Of a stretch of DNA of 49,450 nt, positions 1 to 11,454 are shown one piece after another; within the stretch, counting starts at the first letter, position 1; each line of letters opens with the position of its first letter. The translations under genes were made by a program, and so were the position numbers. The DNA comes from Vreelandella hamiltonii (GTDB lineage Bacteria > Pseudomonadota > Gammaproteobacteria > Pseudomonadales > Halomonadaceae). The notes under the pieces are model-generated. The model was not told the DNA's origin. It was given only the letters and a program-made list of their open reading frames with translations, and ran no database searches. The stretch lies in the NCBI RefSeq assembly GCF_014651775.1, contig NZ_BMXN01000024.1:328-49777 (forward strand), in the 5' to 3' direction.

Positions 1-3143
<3,143 letters not shown>

Positions 3144-3279
3144 GTCTTGTTCTCCACCCACCGCTCGATTAAGGGGTTGCCGAGGCTGACTGACTGCAGA
3201 CGCAGAAAAGCCTATTGGCGGCATTGTAAACAAGGTAGCGCTGGCCAACGGGGTTGCCTATTGTACCGGTGGCCAATAC

Positions 3280-3308
3280 GCAATGAACGGGCAAAATTTG
3301 CGTGTCAA
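3280..3308 (-). promoter_or_regulatory. Possible promoter of the adhesin gene
   Basis: In the 183-bp gap upstream of the adhesin there is a perfect TTGACA (3308-3303, minus strand), but the hexamer 17 nt downstream (CATTGC) is a poor -10. A second -10-like TACAAT lies further downstream, at about 3257-3262, without a good -35. The gap therefore probably carries its own promoter or regulator site, but the exact start is uncertain. Confidence 0.25.
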
Positions 3309-3326
3309 GCAAACGAGTAACGGAGG

Positions 3327-5108
3327 TTATGGGTCTGCGCGCAGGGATTCATGAGCCTTTAACAGACCCGCCATCATATTGAGGGCGCCCGCGTCATTAT
3401 CGAAGCGGCAGCGGTGGCAAAACTCATGGGCTCGCGCGGCCAGCGCGATGTGGAGCGTGGCCTCTTCCGGGGAGTGCAGCGCTTCCCATTCGGGGCTTTG
3501 GGTGAGCTGCGGCCAGTTTGCCGACAACAGCGCGAGCACTTCCCCATTGAGTTTGGCCGAGAGGGGCCAATGGGCGCCCAGGGTATCATGGCTCCAGCCT
3601 TGCCAGTCGAGTAATAGAGGTTGTTGGTTTATCAATGCGAGGCGTGCACTGGCGGGGTTCTGAAGCGTGAGGCCGGGTGGCACCTTCTCGACTAGCGCGA
3701 CCATATGTGGCCAGTTTTCCTGGAAACGCGTGATCTGAAAGCCTTGCCTATCGTCCTGCATCAAATAATCAAAGCGGTTCGTATCAATGCTTCTCATGCG
3801 TTCTGGCAACGTGGCAAAAGTAGCTCGGTACTGTGCTATCAGGCTCGGTGACAGCGGCGTCTGCAGTAACGTTTGGCGAAGCGCCGCCAGCCAGGGTTTG
3901 CGTTCTTCCGAGTTGAGCCATTGCGGGCGCAGGCTGCCGATGTCTAGAGCGACGTAATGGCACCAGAGCAAGTCGCCATGACCGATCAGTTTGGGTATTT
4001 CAGACGACACTGCTCCCGCCGCCGCATTGCGCTCTTCGAGCAGCGCAATTTCGTGGTGCGCTTCGTTCTCTCGCGAAGGCACGTAACATTTCAACAGCCA
4101 GTAGGAGGGGCTTGCGCTGTCCTGCTGCGTGCGTAGCAGCACATGGGCGACGGTACGACTGTGCAGCAGACGGCACTCGACGATATCGACGAATACGCGA
4201 TGATGACGTTCGGCCAACCAGCCGGGCAGCCATTGGGTCAATCGTGCCGCATCAAAGCGCTTGAGGAAGTCCGTTGCTTCGCCAATCGCTACCTGCCGGG
4301 CGCGAGGGAGCAACAGCATGTTGATGTGCTGAACGTGTTTGATGATACCCAGAGCGTTGACCATGCCGTTGACGCTGGCGGCCATCATTTGGCGCAACGC
4401 AATCAGCAGAACGAACAGTGTGAACAGGGGACGCGCCGATCCATACAGATAGTCGATGACCAGGATGACAAAGCCAAGCGCAAAGCTGATATTGATGACC
4501 GACAATACGTTGCTTTGCAGCGTTTCCTGAAGCTGTGGCACTTTTTCGAAGCGGTAGTAACGCGCCACGATAAATCCCAGGATGGCCACGCAAACCGCTG
4601 CCAGGAACCCTAGCGCCGGGTGCAAAAGGGCAATGACCAAACAAAACAAGAGGGCAATGCACGTCGAGGAGAGCGCTCCCATCACGATGGCCAGCATGCG
4701 CCTGCCCAAAGGCCGATGATTGGCTACCAGACGTGTCTTGTTGAGCCTGTGCAAAAGGGCGTCGAACAAACGTGAGATGCTGCGCTTGACCCACCACTGC
4801 ATTAGCGCAAACGCGCAAAAGCAGAGAACGGCCAAGGCCAATAGCATCGCCATCTTGTCATTATCGCCAAACTGTGCAGGCAACCCGCGGGTCAAACGAC
4901 TCTGACCGCTCATCAAGACTTGTAACAGCTGCCAAGGTAGCAACAGGCTGGCCAGCAACAGTATCTGCGCTGTTACTTGCTTCAAGAGAATGGCGCCTAC
5001 CTGCCAGCGGAATGGTCGCACCACCTCACCCAAAAGGGCCCACATCAGGTCGCGTAGGTGGCGACGATGAGCCCTCTGCTCTTCGGTTGCCGACATGTAA
5101 CCCTTCAC
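3327..5108 (-). CDS. Six-helix membrane protein with C-terminal kinase-like (APH-like) domain, unknown function
   Basis: I do not recognise this as a named family. Residues about 35-255 hold roughly six hydrophobic segments spaced like an ABC-exporter membrane domain, but no ATPase follows. Residues about 290-593 look like an aminoglycoside/choline-kinase fold: a Lys in YWLLKCY, a helix with AHHEIALLEE, and LLLDWQGWS resembling the metal-binding Asp-Trp motif. The catalytic His-x-Asp expected before QNPAS is not evident, so it may be a pseudokinase. The GTG at 5108 overlaps the upstream stop (GTGA). The ATG at 5096, with GAAGGG just upstream, is the more likely start. It is the last gene before the adhesin. 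The kinase-like reading is an inference from motifs only. Confidence 0.7.
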   Translation of the reverse strand: MKGYMSATEEQRAHRRHLRDLMWALLGEVVRPFRWQVGAILLKQVTAQILLLASLLLPWQLLQVLMSGQSRLTRGLPAQFGDNDKMAMLLALAVLCFCAFALMQWWVKRSISRLFDALLHRLNKTRLVANHRPLGRRMLAIVMGALSSTCIALLFCLVIALLHPALGFLAAVCVAILGFIVARYYRFEKVPQLQETLQSNVLSVINISFALGFVILVIDYLYGSARPLFTLFVLLIALRQMMAASVNGMVNALGIIKHVQHINMLLLPRARQVAIGEATDFLKRFDAARLTQWLPGWLAERHHRVFVDIVECRLLHSRTVAHVLLRTQQDSASPSYWLLKCYVPSRENEAHHEIALLEERNAAAGAVSSEIPKLIGHGDLLWCHYVALDIGSLRPQWLNSEERKPWLAALRQTLLQTPLSPSLIAQYRATFATLPERMRSIDTNRFDYLMQDDRQGFQITRFQENWPHMVALVEKVPPGLTLQNPASARLALINQQPLLLDWQGWSHDTLGAHWPLSAKLNGEVLALLSANWPQLTQSPEWEALHSPEEATLHIALAARAHEFCHRCRFDNDAGALNMMAGLLKAHESLRADP

Positions 5109-6088
5109 TCCCGTTCTTTCAGCATGGTATCGATCAGCTGCATGAACCTACGCAGCTCTTCAGGCTGATGCTCCTTCGGCGCGTAGGCCGATATCGCCCG
5201 ATATAAAGCCGCCAGAATGGCATGGTTATACTGCAAGCTGCGCTGCTCGGCTTCGGCCCAGCCGTAAGTGGGCCATTGCTGTTGTTCAGCCAGGGAAATG
5301 CTCGCCTGATGGAGTGATTCGAACAGGGGCGCGACGAAGCGGCTACCGTGAAGATGGTCCAATGTCACTACCTGGCTGCCATCGTGGTAGCGCAGCGACA
5401 TCAGTGAGCTGGGCAGCGAGATACTGCCTTGGGGGTCGAGTAGATAAAATAATCGTTGCCATAGGGTCACGGCGCCATAGCTCGACTGCATGATGCTTTC
5501 CAGGTCGCTACTAGCCGTAGGCAGAGGGGGACCGGGCTGCACGTCACCACTCAGCAGCGACTCCGACCAGCGTGCCAGCCCTTCGTGTACCCACCCTTGC
5601 TTGAACATCATGTGGGCGTTTTGATACAGGTGGAAAAGCTCGTGGGCTGGTGTCAGGTTAGTGGCGGCCTCAACACGTCCGCCCAGGGCCATGCGAATAT
5701 GGCATTCGGGAATAGCCGGGTTACGCACTACTTCGTCATAGGCTTGGCCGCCGCGAACCTGGTCATTCCGCAGAATCACCACGATTTCCTCAGCCTGTAG
5801 ATAACGCGGCATCTGTAGCGGGGGCGTTAGTCCTAGCACCTCATGAAAAAGCACATTGGCGGCAGCTAGTTGGGTGGCGATATCGTCCTGTCGAATGAGG
5901 TCTATTGCTACAGGTGGTTCGGAGTCTCGCACGACAAAGTGCGTCAATGAACCCGATAAGCCTGGCACCTGCATCGCCCCAACCTTCGCCAGTGCAGGTT
6001 CTCGTGTCAGCGTATGACAAACACCAACCCCCTGCTGAGGCTGCGCCAAGGTGGAGAAAGCGCTTATCAGGAGGATAGCAAACGCCAT
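5105..6088 (-). CDS. Secreted HExxH (gluzincin-like) metallopeptidase-like protein
   Basis: Exported protein of about 327 residues. From the preferred ATG at 6088 (AAGGGAG 14 nt upstream) the N-terminus is a signal-like hydrophobic stretch ending near STLAQ. An in-frame TTG at 6130 would add a basic n-region. The zinc motif HELFH is at residues 149-153 and the likely third ligand Glu169 is in HEGLARWSE, the arrangement of peptidase_MA-type gluzincins. The rest is helical and unassigned. Its stop overlaps the next gene (GTGA), and its start follows the upstream gene closely. Likely periplasmic. The substrate is unknown. Processing of the adhesin or of an envelope polymer made by its neighbours would fit but is inference. 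Confidence 0.75.
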   Translation of the reverse strand: MAFAILLISAFSTLAQPQQGVGVCHTLTREPALAKVGAMQVPGLSGSLTHFVVRDSEPPVAIDLIRQDDIATQLAAANVLFHEVLGLTPPLQMPRYLQAEEIVVILRNDQVRGGQAYDEVVRNPAIPECHIRMALGGRVEAATNLTPAHELFHLYQNAHMMFKQGWVHEGLARWSESLLSGDVQPGPPLPTASSDLESIMQSSYGAVTLWQRLFYLLDPQGSISLPSSLMSLRYHDGSQVVTLDHLHGSRFVAPLFESLHQASISLAEQQQWPTYGWAEAEQRSLQYNHAILAALYRAISAYAPKEHQPEELRRFMQLIDTMLKERE

Positions 6089-6119
6089 ACCATTACGCGC
6101 GAGCTCCCTTCCAGCCAGC

Positions 6120-9100
6120 TTATCCAACAAGATTCGGCGCCGCGAACAGTGAGGCAAGTCCCACGCCATGAGAGGCCTTGACCAGCACATGGTCACCGGG
6201 CTGCAAGTGTTGCATGAGTTCCGGCTTGAGTGCCTTTACATCCGAGTAGTGAAAAACGCCCTGATCTTCGCCACCCAACATGGCCAGCAGCGGTTGGCTT
6301 AGAGGGCCGCACAATAGCACGCGTCGTGTGGCCAATGCGGCAATCAGTGGCGACAACTCACGGTGCAACGCTTCTGCCTCCTCCCCCAACTCCAGCATGT
6401 CTCCAATAATCAAAAGCTTATTTTCTCCCTTGACCGGCAAGGCAGCAAAGGCTTCCAGGGCCATGCGCATGGAAAGAGGATTGGCATTATAAGCTTCATC
6501 ATGCAGGGTGATAGGCACTCCTTGGTAATTCAGTTGCTTGACTTCACCGCGGCCCGGTACCGCCTGAAAAGTGCGTAACCGCTCGATGACCTTTGCCAAG
6601 GGCAGCCGGTCATGCTGGGCCACGGCTAGAATAGCGAGTGCGTTCAACATCATATGGCGTCCTGCCGCAGCCAGCTCGACGGTATATGCATTGCCATCGA
6701 TGCAGACTTGTCCGCTCAACCCATGATATTCCAGTAGTCGAACATCCGCTTCCTCATGCTCTCCAAAACTGATCACCGTCAAGCGGTAGTGTCGTGCTTG
6801 CCCTGCGAGGTACCCGTAGTGGGCGCTGTCGCGGTAGAGAATGGCCACCCCGCCTAGTGCCATACTCCTGAAGATGCGCGCTTTCTTTCGGGCGATTTCA
6901 TCCAGAGAGTGGTGATAGACAAGGTGCGATGCAGCAATATTGGTGATGATGGCAAGGTCAGGCCGCGCCAGCGCTGTATTGACCGACATGGAGCCAATGG
7001 CCATCTCGACGGCCCAATAGTTTGCCGTTTGCGGCATGGACGCCAGATTCCAGGCCACCCCGATGGGCAAGTTGGCACTCCCACGACTCTGCCCCACGGG
7101 GCCGTCATCCAAAGCGTGTGCCAACATCGCGACCACGGTGGTCTTGCCCGCGCTTCCCGTCACCCCGACCACTCGCCCACGAAACTGGCGACGCTGATGT
7201 TGCCCAATGGCGAGTACCGCTGCCTGGACATCCTCTACCTGCAGAATAGGCACCCCAAGCGCTTGGTAAACCTCGGCTTGTTCACATATGACGGCCGAGG
7301 CCCCCTGCTCCACCAGCGCTTTTATGGCGGCTTCCGTCAAAAAGCCTGTGTCGGCCCTGCCGCTCGCCACCACGAGATGGCCTGATGCGAAAAACGCCTG
7401 CTTGCAACATAGCCCTGTGGCCTGCCAGCCCATCGGCGGCATCACATGCCAGCGCCCGCTGGTCGTCGATGCCAGTGATTCGGCCTCCAGCTTGCCCCCG
7501 TCCACCCTGAAACTCGCTTGCCGACCATGGCCCAGCAGTTGCTGATAGGCCACCAAACCGGAGAGATAGTGCTCGACATCGTCGATGCGCACGCGGAAGC
7601 TGTGATGACGAATGAAAAAACCGTCTTGCACGGTGTGCGGGGCCTTGAAGTACATGGCCACTTCTGGCCAGAAGAATCCATTTTGCAAGTAGTTCGCGCG
7701 GGTATGCAGCGCGTGATAGAACGCATCGATGTCCAGGCCATCGAGCACATCGGCAAGCTCCGGCATCTGTTCCAGCGTGAGCAGTGTCTTGTGGAACGCC
7801 ATGGAGAGTTCCAGCAGCGTTGGGAAAGTAGTGATCCGGTCGCGGATGAAGTCGATGTACCCCGCTACGTTGCGCACCGCGAATTCAAAATAGCGGCGTT
7901 CGGGGCGGTACATCACCAGCTCATTGGTACAGTAGGCCAGCCAGTGATCGTGGGCCTGCTCATGGCCGTTGTCGATGAAATAGTCAAAGGCCTTGACGAC
8001 ACACGCCAGCCACTGGGGGTTGCGGGTTTGGCCGTATAGCCGCATCAAAGCAAAGGCCGCTTCGCCATCGTAGTAGATGATCCGAGACTTTTCCTTGAGT
8101 GATAAATCTGGCGCATTCAGCACGTGCACGAAGCTGCCATCGGCTTCCTGCATGCGGACGATCCCCAGTGCCAGCGCATCGGCCAGCCCGACATAGCGGT
8201 CATCGTCCATCACCTGCCGATACTTGACCAACGCCAGGATAGCCACTGCATTGGCACCCAGCTTGATGATGTTGCCCGTATCGACCACATAGGCCGCGCC
8301 ATCACGCTGGAGGATATCGTGGGCACACAAACTTTCCAGCGCGCGCCCTATCTGGTCACGCAGCTGGCCTAGCGCTTCGTCGTCGAGCAGCCGTTGAGCA
8401 ACGCAGCTTTCATAGCCCTCCAGCAGCGCGTAGGTGCTGCTGGCATGGCGCAGTATGTTATAGGTACCAATATCACGATTGAAACAGGGAAAATAGCCAT
8501 ACACATAGCGGCCATTCGCCTGTACCTGCCTACCCAGAAAGCGCGTCGAGCGGGCAATCAGTTCAGCGGTGGAGGCAGGCGTCAACGGCGGGGTTTCACG
8601 ACGCCCCCAGCAGCGGGGCTGCGTGCTCAGAAGATGGTGGCTCGGCTGTTCACCGCCAAGCGCCAAAAAGACGCCAGCCGTAGCAAAGCTCCACATGGGC
8701 ATCCCATCGGCAAAGCTTGGCATCTGACTAGAGCCGTGGCGGGCTTTGAAGTAACGCTCCAGATGGGCCTGATTGATTTGCGCATGACCCACCTGGTGCC
8801 CACCATACAGGCAGGCGTTGGCATTCAGCTCCATTTCACTGAGCAGCAGTCGGGGTTCGCGCTTGCCTTCAAACGCCAAACCGCTGCGAAAGTAGCTGCG
8901 CTTGTAGCGCTTGAGCTCCTGCTTGAACGCCCCCCAGCGACCTTCACGCACGGCGAAAGGCCACTCGATGCGACACCCCACCAACGGATGCTCGAATTTG
9001 CGCTGCAGCCGAGTAATCGCTTGTTCAAGCGCAGGCATCAGTACTTCCCACTGGCCCGCCCGCAGTGCGCTGACATCGACCGTCAGCGTCGTTACCTGAG

Positions 9101-9392
9101 CTCGCGTATAGCCATCGCTCACCGAGACCAGTAACAGTGAATCGAAAGGGGCTACGCTGGCATGCTGATGCCGCCATTGTGACAACACGTCAGGTCCCAC
9201 AGCATGCAAAGCATCATGCAAGGCTGAGTGGATAGCCTCACGGGCAACGTGTGCTTCCTGAACGGCGTGATCCAACATGTCATGGCTCGCATAAGTAGTG
9301 AAGGTATAAGTGACGAACGAGGTGAGGTACTGACAGTGGATGCTTTGGTGTGCAACGATGTGGCCCCCAAAAACGCAGCCACAGCGGGTCAC
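6120..9392 (-). CDS. Large fusion protein: unknown N-terminal domain, alpha/alpha-toroid-like region, C-terminal MurF-like Mur ligase
   Basis: The C-terminal ~430 residues are a full Mur-ligase core close to MurF: P-loop GVTGSAGKTT near residue 741, TNIAASH near 817 followed by a Lys-containing KKARIF helix, and YNANPLSM near 967. Before it, residues about 280-650 are helix-rich with repeating aromatic and Gly motifs (YYDGEAAFALMRLYGQ, RHHSFRVRIDDVEHYLSGL) like an alpha/alpha-toroid carbohydrate-active or epimerase fold. Residues about 40-250 are unassigned. MurF itself is about 450 residues and sits in the dcw cluster, so this is a paralogue that probably makes a different amide bond by ATP-dependent ligation. 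Start: GTG at 9392 overlaps the previous stop, but the ATG at 9278 gives a more protein-like N-terminus (MLDHAVQEAHVAREA). Confidence 0.8.
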   Translation of the reverse strand: MTRCGCVFGGHIVAHQSIHCQYLTSFVTYTFTTYASHDMLDHAVQEAHVAREAIHSALHDALHAVGPDVLSQWRHQHASVAPFDSLLLVSVSDGYTRAQVTTLTVDVSALRAGQWEVLMPALEQAITRLQRKFEHPLVGCRIEWPFAVREGRWGAFKQELKRYKRSYFRSGLAFEGKREPRLLLSEMELNANACLYGGHQVGHAQINQAHLERYFKARHGSSQMPSFADGMPMWSFATAGVFLALGGEQPSHHLLSTQPRCWGRRETPPLTPASTAELIARSTRFLGRQVQANGRYVYGYFPCFNRDIGTYNILRHASSTYALLEGYESCVAQRLLDDEALGQLRDQIGRALESLCAHDILQRDGAAYVVDTGNIIKLGANAVAILALVKYRQVMDDDRYVGLADALALGIVRMQEADGSFVHVLNAPDLSLKEKSRIIYYDGEAAFALMRLYGQTRNPQWLACVVKAFDYFIDNGHEQAHDHWLAYCTNELVMYRPERRYFEFAVRNVAGYIDFIRDRITTFPTLLELSMAFHKTLLTLEQMPELADVLDGLDIDAFYHALHTRANYLQNGFFWPEVAMYFKAPHTVQDGFFIRHHSFRVRIDDVEHYLSGLVAYQQLLGHGRQASFRVDGGKLEAESLASTTSGRWHVMPPMGWQATGLCCKQAFFASGHLVVASGRADTGFLTEAAIKALVEQGASAVICEQAEVYQALGVPILQVEDVQAAVLAIGQHQRRQFRGRVVGVTGSAGKTTVVAMLAHALDDGPVGQSRGSANLPIGVAWNLASMPQTANYWAVEMAIGSMSVNTALARPDLAIITNIAASHLVYHHSLDEIARKKARIFRSMALGGVAILYRDSAHYGYLAGQARHYRLTVISFGEHEEADVRLLEYHGLSGQVCIDGNAYTVELAAAGRHMMLNALAILAVAQHDRLPLAKVIERLRTFQAVPGRGEVKQLNYQGVPITLHDEAYNANPLSMRMALEAFAALPVKGENKLLIIGDMLELGEEAEALHRELSPLIAALATRRVLLCGPLSQPLLAMLGGEDQGVFHYSDVKALKPELMQHLQPGDHVLVKASHGVGLASLFAAPNLVG

Positions 9393-10024
9393 TCAACGTT
9401 GTCAGGGGCATGCTCCGCCACCGGCGCCAACTTGAGAATCAACTGCAACCGATCACGTACTGACAGCTTTCGAAAAATAGCGCTCAGATGCGCTTTGACC
9501 GTGCGCTCCGTGATCTCCAGCTGGCGGGCCACCTCTTTGTTCGTGGCGCCACGCGCCACGGCCAACGCAACGCCACGCTCTCGCTCGGTGAGCAACTGTA
9601 GGTAGTCGCTGTGTTGATAACGGTCATGTTCAACGCGCTGCTGAAGAGCCTTGAACGTACCACCGAGGACTTTCGCCAGTAACTCTTGCCCTACCCAAAC
9701 ACCCTGATGGGTAACGACCAGAGCCACCTGGTTCAGCACATCAGCCGCCGCCAGGGTATGCACATAGCCTCTGGCGCCCAGGTCCAATGCCCTTAGCGCT
9801 TCACGGTCGTCGGGGTTGTAGCTCAGCACCACCACGATGGCACCCTGCTCTATCAGCGCAGGAACCATGAGTTGCCAGCTATCCACGGTAGTGGAAAGCC
9901 ACACAAGGTCGTTGGGCACTACGTGCTGGCCCCACATGCCTGGCGTCACAGCTTCCATATTTTGGAATGCTTTTTTCCAGCGCGCCTTCAAGCTCCCGTC
10001 TGTTGTTATAAACCAGTGTTTCAT
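9389..10024 (-). CDS. LuxR/NarL-type transcriptional regulator with degenerate receiver
   Basis: Protein of 211 residues starting at the ATG at 10024, which overlaps the lapC stop (ATGA). Residues 1-120 have a receiver-like fold (VVVLSYNPDDREALRALDLGARGY matches beta4-alpha4-beta5), but the position of the phospho-acceptor Asp reads DLVWLST, so classical phosphorylation is unlikely. Residues about 147-205 are a LuxR helix-turn-helix (LTERERGVALAVARGATNKEVA, ERTVKAHLSAIFRKL). It lies inside the secretion operon, so control of the adhesin or its export is likely, in the manner of CsgD/VpsT-type biofilm regulators. That link is inferred from position. Confidence 0.88.
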   Translation of the reverse strand: MKHWFITTDGSLKARWKKAFQNMEAVTPGMWGQHVVPNDLVWLSTTVDSWQLMVPALIEQGAIVVVLSYNPDDREALRALDLGARGYVHTLAAADVLNQVALVVTHQGVWVGQELLAKVLGGTFKALQQRVEHDRYQHSDYLQLLTERERGVALAVARGATNKEVARQLEITERTVKAHLSAIFRKLSVRDRLQLILKLAPVAEHAPDNVE

Positions 10025-11454
10025 CAGCGCTCTCCCATGGAATCTCGCCACGCTCTTAAAACAGGTTTCAGCATGAACTGCATGACGGTTCGCTTACCGG
10101 TGACGATATCCACCTGAGCGGTCATCCCCGGTATGACCTGTAGCCGTTCGGCGACGCTTTCGTTTTCCAGGCTGCGTACGCGAACCAGATAAAAAGTATT
10201 ACCCTCATCATCGGTAATGGTGTCGGCACTGATATGCTCGAGTTCTGCCTGCAGGCCGCCATAAATCGCGTAGTCGTAGGCAGTGAGCTTGATGGTGGCA
10301 GGTTGTCCTGGGTGCAGGAAGGCAATGTCCTGCGGAGCAATACGCGCTTCCACCAGCAGTTGATCGTCACTGGGCACGATTTCCACGACTTCCTGCCCTG
10401 GCTGAGCGACACCGCCAATCGTATTGATGTGGATGCGCTGTACGATGCCATCTACCGGTGAGCGAATCTCAGTGAGCCGGACGCGATCCTGCAAACCGGT
10501 GCCTGACTGCTGCAATGCATTCAGATCACCCAGCGCCTGGGCCAGATCATTACGCCACTCACTGCGACGCTCGGCCCCCAGCTCCCTCAGCTGGGTTTCG
10601 GCCTCTTCCACGGCAGCTTGCAAACGTGATACCGAGGCATCTGCCTGACTGCGCTCGCCCGTGGCACGCGATACTTCCCGCTGCAAACGCAGCACTTCTA
10701 CTTCCGATACCGCACCAGATGCCAGCAAAGGACGTGTCAGGTTCAGTTCCTGGCTGGCCATGTTCGCTTCGCGCTGGGCCGTATCTCGTCTTGCCTGCGC
10801 TTCACGTAGCTCTTCTCGACGCTGCCGGATACGATCATTGAGCACGTTTTCCTGCTCGCGCAGCTCTTCGCGGCGGCTGTCGTACACTTCGCGCTCTTGC
10901 ATAACAATATGCGGCACTTCTTCGCGCAGCTCATCGGAGGGTTCGAAGGGTGAATTGGTGGCCAGCGCCCTTAACCGCTCGGCGCGCGCTTCCAACGCAA
11001 AACGCTGGGCGCGGTTTTCCCTGAAATCCGAGACGAAGCGGGTAGGGTCGATCTGCATCAGCACATCTCCCGCGCTGACCAGCTGCCCCTCGCGAATCAT
11101 GATCTGATTGACCACGCCGCCATCGAAGGATTGGATACGCTGGAGCTGGCTCGCGGGAATGACGCGGCCCGTGCCTCGGGTCACTTCATCGATGGCGGCG
11201 AAATAGGACCATGTCAGCAGTGCCACGATGGTCAGCAATACCGTATAAAGAAACAAGCGCGCACGGATAGGCTCTTGCTGCATGCGCGCCCAGTCGGTAT
11301 CGCTTGCCCAGTCACGATTGAGGTGCGCAGAGGTGACCCGTTTGGCGAATAGCCTGTCCATGAAAGGGCGAAATGGCTTTTGTCCTTTTTCGGAAAAACG
11401 GCCAATCGCGTCGAACCCTTTCTGTTCGGAGGTAGTAGAAGGTTTGCGTGCCAT
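10024..11454 (-). CDS. lapC: Type I secretion membrane-fusion protein (HlyD/LapC family)
   Basis: Periplasmic adaptor that joins the inner-membrane ABC transporter to the TolC-like channel. The 476-residue length is usual for the family. A cytoplasmic N-terminus is followed by one membrane helix (about residues 67-87, LFLYTVLLTIVALLTW), a lipoyl/barrel-sandwich half (GVVNQIMIREGQLVSAGDVL), a long Gln/Glu/Arg-rich coiled coil (about 140-310), then the second half (VDGIVQRIHINTIGG) and a beta-barrel. The ATG at 11454 overlaps the lapB stop (ATGA), so the two are translationally coupled. Confidence 0.95.
   Translation of the reverse strand: MARKPSTTSEQKGFDAIGRFSEKGQKPFRPFMDRLFAKRVTSAHLNRDWASDTDWARMQQEPIRARLFLYTVLLTIVALLTWSYFAAIDEVTRGTGRVIPASQLQRIQSFDGGVVNQIMIREGQLVSAGDVLMQIDPTRFVSDFRENRAQRFALEARAERLRALATNSPFEPSDELREEVPHIVMQEREVYDSRREELREQENVLNDRIRQRREELREAQARRDTAQREANMASQELNLTRPLLASGAVSEVEVLRLQREVSRATGERSQADASVSRLQAAVEEAETQLRELGAERRSEWRNDLAQALGDLNALQQSGTGLQDRVRLTEIRSPVDGIVQRIHINTIGGVAQPGQEVVEIVPSDDQLLVEARIAPQDIAFLHPGQPATIKLTAYDYAIYGGLQAELEHISADTITDDEGNTFYLVRVRSLENESVAERLQVIPGMTAQVDIVTGKRTVMQFMLKPVLRAWRDSMGER

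Noticed and set aside
9850..9920. WLST in the LuxR-type regulator as the c-di-GMP motif W[FLM][TS]R of VpsT
   Set aside because: The last residue is Thr rather than Arg, and the position is at beta strand 3, not at the helix used by VpsT.
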